From: Prostheceraeus crozeri
Taxonomy: Eukaryota > Platyhelminthes > Polycladida > Euryleptidae
DNA: 64,000 bases
Assembly: GCA_907163375.1 (NCBI GenBank)
Contig: CAJQUW010006306.1
Coordinates: forward strand, 434,001-498,000
Reading direction: 5' to 3'
Shown here: piece after piece, positions 43,467-53,303 of the stretch
How the letters are laid out: every line of letters begins with the position of its first letter
Position numbering within the stretch: position 1 is the stretch's first letter
The notes under the pieces: generated by a model
Databases searched by the model: none
What the model saw: the letters and a program-made list of their open reading frames with translations, nothing else
What the model was told of the DNA's origin: nothing
Program-made: the position numbers and the translations under genes

Positions 43467-44376
43467 ATGAGACGTCATAAGAAAAGATTTAATAAGGGAA
43501 ATCGAAGAATATGGGTGCAGAAAAGTTTTCACCAGCGCGAAAAACAAGGCGACTACAATAATCTAGTGTTGGAACTGCGACTGAACGAGGAGAAACTTTT
43601 GCGATACATGCGAATGTCGATACACCAATTTGATTTCACATTGGAGCCGATCTACGTACACGAGATAATCAGTTTCACCTGTCGATTGAACCGGAACTGA
43701 AATTGTCCATGACTATCAGATTTCTCGCGTCAGGTGATTCTCAGGCATCCCTGTCGTACGCATATCCTGTTTCAGCGGCGACTGTCACTCTTGTCATTAA
43801 CGCTGTCTTGGAATCAATTTGGAAAGGGAACTGATCTTCCAAAACCTACGAAAGAGCAGTGGCGTGATGTTGCCAACGATTTTGGCAATTTCCTAATTGC
43901 ATTTATGCTCTAGATAGTAAGCACGTAGGCCTTCAATGCCCAGCGAAATCGGGATCCATGTTCTGTAATACTTAAATAGTATAGTGTTGATGGCCCTTTG
44001 TGATGATCATTATCAATTTATTATGACCATCGTCGGGAGCCATGGCCGTGACAACGACAGCTCGATCTTCAGTAGAGCGGAGTTGTTTCCAATGCTCAAT
44101 TCTTCGACATTGCCCTTGCCACTGAAAAAAGCGATTTATGAAAATGATGAATCGATGCCATTTGTCATTGACGCCGATGAGGCATTTCTCCTTATGGAGA
44201 ATTTAATGCGCCCATTTCCCGGGAAACGTTGTGGACTCGGTGAATCCAAATTTAACTGCAAACTCAGCAGAGAAAGGCGAACTATCAAAAATATATTTAG
44301 AATCCTGTCATCCAGGTGGCGAATTTTTAGGAAACCCATCATGGCTTCAACGGAGAAAGCAGTGAAAATTGTTTGA
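43467..44376 (+). pseudogene. Harbinger DDE transposase
   Basis: N-terminal part (from MRRHKKR, codon 43467): RRIWVQKSFHQREKQGDY, YMRMSIHQFDFTLEPI. Next, in shifted frames, MTIRFLASGDSQASLSYAY and, near 43905, IYALDSKHVGLQCPAKSGS with the first catalytic Asp. The last block (43984-44376) has LMALCDDHYQFI, VGSHGRDNDSSIF with the second Asp, FVIDADEAFLLMENLMRPF with the Glu, and FNCKLSRERRTIKNIFRIL. This is the DDE_Tnp_4 fold. At least three frame changes or stops lie between 43700 and 43985, so the copy is inactive. It would act with the MADF protein encoded at the other end. Confidence 0.88.
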
Positions 44377-45577
44377 GCATCAGTCATCCTATCATTTTCT
44401 TCAAAAAGGCGAACTTTCACGACCGCCAACGGAACGCAGGTACTGTCCTACCACTTTCTGAGATCGAGTTGATGATTCGCAATCGAGAGAAGACAATGCA
44501 CCTGTGTTCTCGGATTTACATCTTTAGACAGGGAGACAGCGTGAAACAAAGGCATTTTCAAATTCTATTTCAATAACATAAACAAAGTGCTGTGGCAGTT
44601 AGAATGCGTTAAGCGTGTTCAATGAATGCAGTATCTTTTATGAGATTCTATCTCTTCATGAAAAATCATACTTTGTTAATATATGGATATGGTATTCTTA
44701 TTTTGTTTGATGTTATTGATGAATCAATTTTAACTTATGTTCTGAATCCTGATTTATTAGTGCTACAAAATGCAAATTCATAACTGACACTTAATATCAA
44801 TATTCAAATGCTGACACAAGGAGGTACCGCTGCTAGTGGAATTTAAATATAATAGCAGCGGATTTAGCGCTTCAGAGCGCAGGAATCTCATTGTATCTGA
44901 TCAAATAAATGAAGCTAACTATTGGTAAACTTTTTCATTATGAAGCTGCTTTATCGACTATTTTCGTATGGGCCCATGATCTAGATTTGACTAGAAATTA
45001 TAAAATTACAGTGACCATTCGAACAAAATAAATTAAAAAGGAAGAAGTTTCATGATAATTTATATCAAAACAAATTTACTCATTCGTCTTCACATGCTAG
45101 ATTCATCACATCAAAATCATTTGGAAGCTGAAGATTCAGCAGTTGTTGAATTTTTACTTTGTTGATGGCTTTATTTTTTTCATCAAGTCTTTTAAACGAA
45201 CATACAAGTGAAATACAAGTGAAAGGCAATGCAGTCTATCTTAATCATCATTCTCAACATCGTTCTGAATCAATTGCAAAACACGATTTTCAAACTCATC
45301 ACATACTGTTCTCTTATTTATCCCTGGAGATTTAGACTGTTTCTCATTGGTATCTAAAAGAACATCAGTACTGATGTTTATACAATCAGTCATTTCAACG
45401 AATGAACTGTCGATGTCCACACTGTCAATATCATCCTTGTCATCGAATTTTTTCTAGGAAGAAAAATTTGAAGTTGTTGCCCGGGGTTTGATGTAGGGAT
45501 TCAGAGATTATAGCAAGGCACTGAACTTGTATCTGTTCGTAAATGCCCCATCGCCGCTTCTCTTCATGCCTCGACGC

Positions 45578-47937
45578 CAGGGCTGTGGAGCCGATGCGTT
45601 ATCTCATCGGCTCCGGCTCCACGACACTGATGTGAAAGGCTCCGGATCCGGCTCCGGCTCCGACTTCAAATTCAGGTTCTATCTATGCTGGTTATCCTGG
45701 ATCCGTTGAACGGGTTTTTTGGATAACGGTGTGGCCTTTAGAGGCTTGCTACAATCATCAAATTAGTTTTCATTAACAAGCAACGACTTAAGTTAATAAT
45801 AAGAATGATAATAGCCTAATATAATGACAAATAACATACTTGTTATATATTTTTGCATCAATTGACTATCTCTGAAAGATAAAATAAAGTTATAGCCAGG
45901 ATTGGTTAAATTAGATAAAGATCTCCCGCACTGGCTAAATATAAATTGGCCTAGCCTGCAACCAGTCTACCACGAGGCTACATTAAATAAGACCACATGA
46001 GTGATGATGATATACCTAATTAGCCGTCACAGGGGCCGAATAGTAGTATAAGCTTTTTAACAAAGCTTGAATATGAAACTGGATAGCGTATGCCTCTAAA
46101 TAGCTTATAGGGCCTGTATCTACTCGAACATGGAAAGGGTATCGGTTATATAGCCAAATATACCGTATCAATAAGGATATCAATTGCTTTATTGAATATT
46201 AAAGTGTATATGGGCTAGCTTAGGTTGTTATTGTTATTTGTTATTGCCTTTATTCAATAGTCTGTTGGTCCATGAATAATATGATCGGTGGGTAGCCCAC
46301 GACTCATCATCTGTAGAAATTGTAATTTAGATAGCCTCATTGCAGTGTAGGCTAGAAATGTACAATTGAAAATTATACTTAAAAAAATTAAAAATATCTA
46401 ATTTAGGACAAGTTTTGTAATTCTATGCAGCATACTTAATAAGTTAAGGCCTAACTTACATTATATTAATTTCGTATTTTTCATTATGGCGTAAAGTTGC
46501 ACTAAATAATTCATCAATGATTCATGTATATTATTATATTCAATTTATGTATAACACATTACCACTATTCCTCTGATGATGGTTAGGCTGATGAAACTGA
46601 ACTCGGAGTATCACACAGTATGTTGCAGGGTGCTATGCATAATAAAAATTTGACTGCGAGCACCGAGCAGAAATCCCATCTACTTTGCTAGCTTTCGAAT
46701 GCGCGTGCGGTTTAATGTCACAGACAATAGAAAAGGGAGGTCAAAAGGCGCCTTTATTGAGAGCGTCTCAGTCTTTTTTTATTGTTTACATATAAGTCAG
46801 CATGATATCAGCATAAAGTGTTGACAGACGGAAAAAATAATAATGAAAATTCTTGAAATCCACAGGTCTATGACATTTGGGGAAATATTATTACACGATA
46901 CGGCTCTTGTGCAGTCCTCCCCCCCCCCCATTTTTTCTCTGGTCAAAAGATGCAGCACCATTGGATGTCCGTTTCAGCATCACCGGTTTGAGTGAAGCAT
47001 TCCGTGCTGTTGTAAAAATCTACGTGGGTAATTGCGATGTCATGGTCGAAAACTTCGTCAGCAAGTCAACATTGTAATTTGCCTTCGGGTTTTTCGCATT
47101 GAAATATACCCTTTGAATTTTGAAGTCAAAGGAAATTCACTGTGAATGAGATACCTTTAAAATAATAGGGCGCTACTAGAAGTGGCTGGGTCGCTTATTG
47201 CTATAGCCATGTGAGGACTTGTAGTTAGGTCATTCGTGTGAGTGTGAAGAGTTATCCCTCCAATCAAAATTGATCAAATTGAATAATCGATTGTTTTGAA
47301 AAATGTAGGTGGGGGGACTGCACAAGAGCCTACAATACAATCTAAGGAAATTGGCATTGTCACAGATGGCAGTAGCTTCTGCCAGTAGCCATACCGATAG
47401 ATGATAGTCTACATAGTAACCGTATTAGATTTAAGACATTGCGCAAGAAATGTAGCTATATTATCTTTGCTGACTGAACTGGAAATGTGTACATAAATGA
47501 CTGGCGACTTGTCTCTAGGAATCTACAATCATCTAGTTAGCATGCATATAACAAGTCTTCAAATTAATGGATTTTGGAGAATACGTTGTCAATATGGAAA
47601 TTAGTCTTACGAAACATATGCAATAAAAAAAATATTACACATGTGTGTAAATATATAATAAATATAATACAAAAGAAGGCGGCAACTGCAAAGAAAGATA
47701 TCGTGGAGGACAGATCATTGGTATACTTAAAAGACATATCTTTAGATTTCAAATGATTTAATTTTTTTATGATGCCAATTAATAACTTTCAAAATTCTAG
47801 ATTTATATCAAAGCTCAAACTATCGGATCCGGAGCCGGAGCCTTTGTGATAAATCGGCTCCGGCTCCGGCTCGGCTCCGGCTCGGCTCCGACTCGGCTCC
47901 GGCTCGGCTCCGGCTCGGCTCCGGCTCCACAGCCCTG
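45578..47937. mobile_element. non-autonomous hAT element inside the Harbinger
   Basis: Ends CAGGGCTGTGGAGCCG and its complement CGGCTCCACAGCCCTG, flanked by an 8-bp duplication CTCGACGC/CTCGACGT (45570-45577, 47938-47945, one mismatch). Subterminal GGCTCC and GGCTCGGCTCC repeats are dense at the right end (47823-47930) and fewer on the left. The 2.36-kb interior has no hAT transposase motif. It is an unusually long non-autonomous copy, and it carries another inverted-repeat element. Confidence 0.88.
46902..47330. mobile_element. short inverted-repeat element inside the hAT
   Basis: GGCTCTTGTGCAGTCC at 46902 returns as GGACTGCACAAGAGCC, ending 47330, with a C-run (46919-46929) and a G-run (near 47310) next to the repeats. 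TAC stands on both outer sides, a possible 3-bp duplication. 429 bp, no gene. The superfamily is open; 3-bp duplications occur in several. Confidence 0.65.
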
Positions 47938-48420
47938 CTCGACGTTTGGCCCTGGTGTGATCATCCCAGATTTGACACCAAGCTTTCTTCACCTCTTCTT
48001 TATCCATTGAACACTCTTCGGCAACGCAATATCAAGAATTTTCTATTTCAATTTTATGGTGATTACTTTCATAGGAGACCGCAAATAGGCCGCGATATTT
48101 CCTCACAGCCTCGATAATTTTTTCCTCAGCCATTCTCAGTATGAGTGCATCATAATTCACAACACTGAACTTCCTGTAAACGAATACTTTGGTAATCGAG
48201 AGATGTTAGTGTGTTCATATCTTTTTTCGCAACAGCCAATGGTGCGGTGAATTCTCTTGCGGCTGGCCGCAGTCGAACAAGCGTGGGTAAATTAGCTCTA
48301 ACTCCGCATGCAGGCAGGCTGCAGAACTAACAAAGCCAAGTGATTCATGAACTAGATGACGTCATTGATAGTTTGACAACGTCTGCGTCTCCGTCTACTG
48401 CCACTGTAAATTCGCCTTTA

Positions 48421-49534
48421 GGCTTCAGCCCCACTGGGAGCCTTTCCAAGCGTTTCCGTGCAAAGCTTTTATGCAGCAAATATAAAGACATCATTGCAGG
48501 AGTTGTAGACTGCCACATAGCGAGCAAAGAAAAGCAGAGCGACTAATAGCTTACTGACAAACGCTTCCTCGAGGAGCTCGTGTTTGCTTTTAGTGTGGCT
48601 GAGGCCTTATGCATACATTAGTGAATATTCCAATACAACGACCGGTGCATGTTCTATCTTCCATTTAATCGCCTTAGAGCAACGATCGACGAAGTTAGCA
48701 AAGATGAAGATGACGATAAAACAAAATTTGTGACAAATGAAATTATGAAATATACCCTCAAGCATTTCTCCAGCTGAAGAACAATCAGCAACAACAAACA
48801 ACTATAATTTTTGTACAGTAGTAGCGATGAGGATGCATCAAAAATAAAACTATTGATAAGGTGTAACCTCCTTTCCTTGTTACACTCGTGTGGTGTACGT
48901 GTAGGTAAAACAACCGCAGTGCAGCGAAATCAAGAGAGTTTGTATTTTCAAACAGGTCAAAATTTCTTATATATTTAGCGTCTCACCGTCTGTTCAAACA
49001 AAGCCACACTGAGTCATGACATTCGATAGAACATAAATCGCAAACGATTTCCGCATGCTGGACACATACACATGGAATATACACACTACTAACAATTTTA
49101 AGAGTATATACATCACTGCACTCAATTTTCTCCGGATAATCAAAAGGCTCAAATAAGTGTCAACAATTATAAAAGGAATTCACATCGCCAATCACGGCGA
49201 TACATAAGGCATTAGAGAGAATGTAAAATATCATTATTTTCCACATGCGAGTAGGCTGCACATTTGCCAATAACAATGTTCATGACCAATAGAATCGCTT
49301 CCGAGCACTGTCGCATGAAAATCTGATTGGAGTATGGTAACCAATTACCCCTATTGGTCATCTCATCAGCAAAATGTTTTGGTTGTCTGAGAGCAAATAG
49401 ACAATTAGTATAGCCAGCTATCATTGATATTTAACACGTTCGGGAGTTTATTCGGGCTTGAAGAACATTAACGAACATAAAGAACATACCTCTGCTAGCG
49501 GGACTTTGTCCTTGAATCTTTCAGGTATATGTAA
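48421..49534. other. no gene recognised
   Basis: Flank of the Harbinger and AT-rich DNA. The frame at 48340-48546 is partly read through the Harbinger tip and is not a native gene. Confidence 0.45.
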
Positions 49535-49681
49535 TATTCTTACGATGGACAAGTAGTTTCTTTGATTAATTTACAGACGGTAGCATATTGTCTTTTTATG
49601 AGACTTGCTTTAAAGACCAACCTCGCACAAAGTAATCTCTCTCTCTCGAGGCTGTGACTTATTCTTAATTCATATGGTATT

Positions 49682-50317
49682 ATGTCACATAAAGTATTCA
49701 GCGTTAATGCGATGGAGTGGATAGCGCCCTCCTCATGCACATTGATTTCTCCTTGTGGTTCTAAGAAATGTATGTGTTGCAATGCATTAGACCATAATCC
49801 CATTTTCACTAGTTTTAGTACGGGCAGGAGTTTCATTCTAAACATTCAGAAGTCACTAAATTGTAAAACCTCGAATTTGATTGATCTTATTACATGTAAG
49901 ATTTGTGGCATGCAGCATGTCGGTCAAACCAAACAGACACTGCATAGTAGACTGAACGGCCATAGAAGCTCTGTCTCAAATGATAGAATGAACACAATTC
50001 TATGTAATCACTTTCGCAGCTCGGATCACAGTCTTCATGACTCACATATTCAAATTATCGACGTTATCGAAGATTATGTCGATGAAGCAGATTTAACTAA
50101 GAAACTAAACGAGAGTGAAAATTATTTTATCAAAACCTTCAATACACTGCACCCTTTAGGATTAAATGACAAAATTCTCGGTGGCAAGTGTGTTTCTCAA
50201 GGCACAGTAAGCGATGATAATTACTACAACAGTCCCATACCCAGACGTAAACGCGGACATGAAAGAGAAAAAGATTGGATTAGCACGACTACTGTCCAAG
50301 ACCACCAGATATATTGA
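49682..50317 (+). pseudogene. N-terminal zinc motif and GIY-YIG endonuclease (Naiad-like PLE)
   Basis: From ATG 49682: the Cys motif CGSKKCMCCNA, then LNCKTSNLIDLITCKICGMQ and HVGQTKQTLHSRLNGHR, the GIY-YIG pair (here LID and HVG) with the Arg helix, then HLCN-type His region NHFRSSDHS and NYFIKTFNTLHPLGLN, the usual end of this domain. The frame is open upstream to about 49535 except for one TGA at 49655-49657. The last 25 codons (after GGKCVSQG) run past the deletion junction in the wrong frame. Confidence 0.78.
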
Positions 50318-50789
50318 TGACTTATGCATCTTCAATTACAAGCATTTTGGAAAAATGATACCAAACATCTATCCAGATAGCTTAGAAGCTAACAGAAGCG
50401 GACTTGATAACGAAGAAGCAGATTATCTTGATGTTAAATTGAAAGTTACCAGCACTGATCTTAAGACTTCTGTATATCACAAAGTGGACGACTTCAACTT
50501 TCCAGTAACACTTTTGACATTTCCTGAGAATAATATGCCCCACAAAATTGGAGTTAACGTTTTCAGTAGTCAGCTCATTAGATATGGTCACCTCTGCTCC
50601 TCATCAGAAGATTTCGTCATGAAATCGAACAAGAGTTTCAGATTGCTAAGATCAAGGGGATACAGCAGCAAGGAATCAATAATATCTGCAGAAAGAGCAC
50701 TGCATAGACATGACAAGACTTTGAGAAAATTCGGACTCTATCCTGCCAGACAAATTACAGCACGCTTTGATAATGAAGGAAACCTTTAA
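50214..50789 (+). pseudogene. C-terminal half of a Naiad-like PLE reverse transcriptase
   Basis: From about codon 15: GLARLLSKTTRYIDDLCIFN (motif C), NYKHFGKMIPNIYPDSLE, EEADYLDVKLKV, TSVYHKVDDFNFPV, FSSQLIRYGHLCSSSEDF, and the end FGLYPARQITARFDNEGNL. These are thumb motifs of Naiad RTs. No GIY-YIG follows the RT, which confirms the permuted order. Motifs A and B are gone, so it is inactive. Confidence 0.82.
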
Positions 50790-50792
50790 GCA

Positions 50793-51209
50793 ACGAACAT
50801 ATGGCAAGATGCATAATTACAAATCCTTCTACACAACGAATTTATCGACTTTGACATGAACTACAGATTATGACTACAGGTATGAAAGATTCCGGATCCC
50901 TTGACACCAGACATTCGTACACTGTCCTTTTGCCGATTGTGACAAACCCTTCTTACTTGTAATACCATAACAGTTTCGATTATAATTTTGCTATTATTTA
51001 TTTATTTTTAATTCAATTAACTTTCATTATGTCATTTTCCTCTATTCTTTTTTTCCCGCAATTAGCTCATTGTCAGTGTAATTACTTATTTATCTTCAAT
51101 TTAATTATTTATTATGTTATTTTCCTTCAGTCTGAATAGTTTCCGCTATTTTTATTTAATTTTCATTGTATATTTTATTTTCTGTTTTATTTGTATTAAC
51201 ATTTAAAGT
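50793..51209. other. no gene; T-rich spacer
   Basis: AT-rich DNA, in part long T-runs with scattered TTTATTT words. It may include the 3' untranslated end of the Naiad-like element. Confidence 0.4.
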
Positions 51210-51221
51210 TGGTGTCATTGA

Positions 51222-52288
51222 TATAATTAACGGCGTCATACGGGAGGTGATTTTTCACTTTCATGATTGGAAATAGGCTCTCCCTACTTTTTTTAGACAC
51301 TTTATTGAAATTAAAAAATATGATCGTTAAAAACCCAACGTTTCGTCCGTCACGGACTTAATCATGGGCAACAAAGTCCAGCCATTAATACCATGGGTTT
51401 ATATACATCTAGTGACAGCTCGTCAGTTCATGTTTCCGATTGAGTATCGGACCATACGATTTAATATAGTTCGCTTCAGCGATCCTGGTAAGAACAGGGT
51501 CGTTGAAGCGATCAATAAACTCAATAATAAAATCTTAAAAAATTAAAGAATAACGGATTTCTAACAAAGTTCCATAAGAAAGGACAAAATGTTCCAAATA
51601 AAAACATGACGAATAAAAGTAATCAAGTATTCCTAAAACTTGACTTTATTAGCGATGCTTCCACTCGTCAGTTAAAGAAATTAACAAATAAATACGATTT
51701 GCCAATAGCTATTGTTAATAAGCCAGGTAGAAATACCATTAGCAATTTGAACAGTTATAGGCCTAACAATAAATGTCAATGCAGTATTTGTCTCCAACTG
51801 CCGAATAAATATCATTGTTCTATGCGCTATGTGGTCTACAAAGTCACGTGCCCTGCATGTGACGAGTATTACATCGGTTCCACAAATCGCCCGTTTGCTG
51901 ACCGTTATGCTGAACATCGTAGAAGCGTTTCAAATGGAGATAATAGGGCCTAAGAGTGCCATCTCAGATCATATTGTCCAATTTCAAAGTAATTTGACCT
52001 TTAGGTTAGAAGATTTTATTATTGAGTTTATTGATCGCTTCAACGACCCTGTTCTTACCAGGATCGCTGAAGCGAACTATATTAAATCGTATGGTCCGAT
52101 ACTCAATCGGAAACATGAACTGACGAGCTGTCACTAGATGTATATAAACCCATGGTATTAATGGCTGGACTTTGTTGCCCATGATTAAATCCGTGACGGA
52201 CGAAACGTTGGGTTTTTAACGATCATATTTTTTAATTTCAATAAAGTGTTTAAAAAAAGCAGGGAGAGCCTATTTCCAATCATGAAAG
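51222..52288. mobile_element. Penelope-like element copy with inverted arms
   Basis: Arms of about 280 bp (51258-51540 and 52003-52288) frame a short GIY-YIG coding centre. A 12-bp direct repeat TGGTGTCATTGA bounds the insertion (51210-51221, 52289-52300). On the left, 36 bp between the duplication and the arm have no partner on the right, again the asymmetric extension. The arms contain CCGTGACGG with GACGAAACGTTGGG, a degenerate hammerhead-like stem II and core (ATGATTA in place of CTGATGA). Confidence 0.84.
51606..52137 (+). pseudogene. GIY-YIG endonuclease end of a PLE
   Basis: 51606-51953 reads KKLTNKYDLPIAIVNKPGRN, the zinc region CQCSICLQL, then MRYVVYKVTCPACDEYYIGS and FADRYAEHRRSV, a complete GIY-YIG core. 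The frame shifts near 51940, and the end continues as AISDHIVQF and VLTRIAEANYIKSYGPILN to 52137, inside the right arm. The RT is missing. Confidence 0.8.
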
Positions 52289-52300
52289 TGGTGTCATTGA

Positions 52301-53303
52301 GTCTGTACATAACAGATGTGCAGGGCCCCACTCAAACAGGTCTGAGCGTTCAGGAATTAGAGGCCGAAACGCGAATTCTGGTCGAGTTCCTGCTGATGAA
52401 CTCATTACTAACAAGTTTAATCATTTTAAGTATCACATTTTTCTTCATTCTAAGACACATTTTTCTGAACTTTTGAATGATTCTTAACACCTGTAGAGAG
52501 CAATTTTTCATAATTCGTATAAGTGATTCCAATTAAGTTAAGTCCTTACTATATCGCATGTACTTGCATTAGTCCTTTACCTATTGAAGCCTTATAAGAC
52601 TACGGATAGGATTGTACATTGACAGAGTTACATGTAAACTATGTAAACAGTTTAAACAGTTAAAATCTGTAAACAGATTATTTCATGTCTAATTAATTGA
52701 CATGATAGAATTCATGGATGATAAATTTTGATTTAATTACTGGCACTTATCATTTTCAGTTTAGTATATTGCTTTTACCTTACAGATTGATTGTACTAAA
52801 ATAATATATTAACGAAAAAATACTATTAAATTATTTTTAGATGAAGCTATATGCGAGGACACAAAGGATTCAGTCAGAATATCCGTATTTCGTTGAATGG
52901 ACTTTCCTAAAATATCTCATTTATTTATTGCAATATTGTTTCTTAGTCAACGTTTCAGTGTACCGGTTATAGTCGAATAATTGCCAAACAAATAATTATA
53001 TTGGCTTGACATAGAGCTTTGTCGAAAGGTGACTATGCATTTATGCGCTTCGATGTACACATTTCGATCCATGATGAGCCAGAAAAGACTGGAAAAATAG
53101 AAGCAAAGGCATGCATTCAATAATCGTGCTTCGAGGGTCCAGACAATGGCAATTTCGTGAATGACGATAAAGATATATGCATTGATCTCATCAGCTTATT
53201 ATCCTATGAGTGTCAGCAAAAAGTGGCAGCTAAAGTTGAACAAGGCACAGCTTTCATTAGATTGATATTATCTGGGCTTTGCCTGGTAACGCACGAAGCA
53301 CGA
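52301..53303. other. no gene recognised
   Basis: AT-rich DNA with short frames only. Confidence 0.5.

Larger units (their letters stand above)
45241..48133 (-). pseudogene. Harbinger MADF/Myb-like protein, split by a hAT element
   Basis: Starts ATG at 48133: MAEEKIIEAVRKYRGLF, then after an in-frame TGA near 48032 MDKEEVKKAWCQIWDDH and TRAKRR, a MADF domain (the trihelix DNA-binding protein that helps Harbinger transposases enter the nucleus and bind ends). The hAT element breaks it after AKRR. On the far side the same frame resumes (GDGAFTNRYKFSALL, then stops, then an acidic tail DDKDDIDSVDIDSSF) to a stop at 45241. The convergent placement opposite the transposase is as in complete Harbingers. 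The TGA and later stops show decay besides the insertion. Confidence 0.82.
43196..48417. mobile_element. PIF/Harbinger transposon, interrupted
   Basis: Terminal inverted repeats of about 29 bp (AGCCGAATTTACAGTGGCAG at 43196; reverse complement of AGGCGAATTTACAGTGGCAG ending 48417) are flanked by TTA on both sides (43193-43195, 48418-48420), the target duplication typical of this superfamily. The element has its two expected genes in convergent order: transposase (plus strand) and MADF/Myb-like protein (minus strand). Without the 2.36-kb hAT insertion it would be about 2.85 kb. Just inside the left end a unit of about 94 bp starting CAGTAGACGGAG is repeated in tandem (43212 and 43306). Confidence 0.92.
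49535..50792 (+). mobile_element. Penelope-like element of the permuted (Naiad-like) type, internally deleted
   Basis: Zinc motif plus GIY-YIG come first and the RT second on the same strand, the reverse of canonical PLEs. This order, and the RT signature RYIDDL with SQLIRYG, fits the Naiad branch known from many invertebrates. The RT fingers and palm up to motif C are deleted between about 50230 and 50270. Ends were not determined, and no hammerhead core was spotted. Confidence 0.72.

Noticed and set aside
45527-45709. Gly/Ser-rich frame GSGSGSGSDF
   Set aside because: It is a translation of the GGCTCC-type repeats at the tip of the hAT element. The same applies to the Arg/Ala/Glu-rich part of the minus-strand frame at 47789-48007.
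46877-47077. Short frame with a proline run
   Set aside because: It reads through the C-run at the edge of the 429-bp inverted-repeat element and has no other support.
51340-52210. Counting the CCGTGACGGACGAAAC stem as a true hammerhead
   Set aside because: The core reads ATGATTA in place of CTGATGA, with two invariant bases changed. It is noted only as hammerhead-like.
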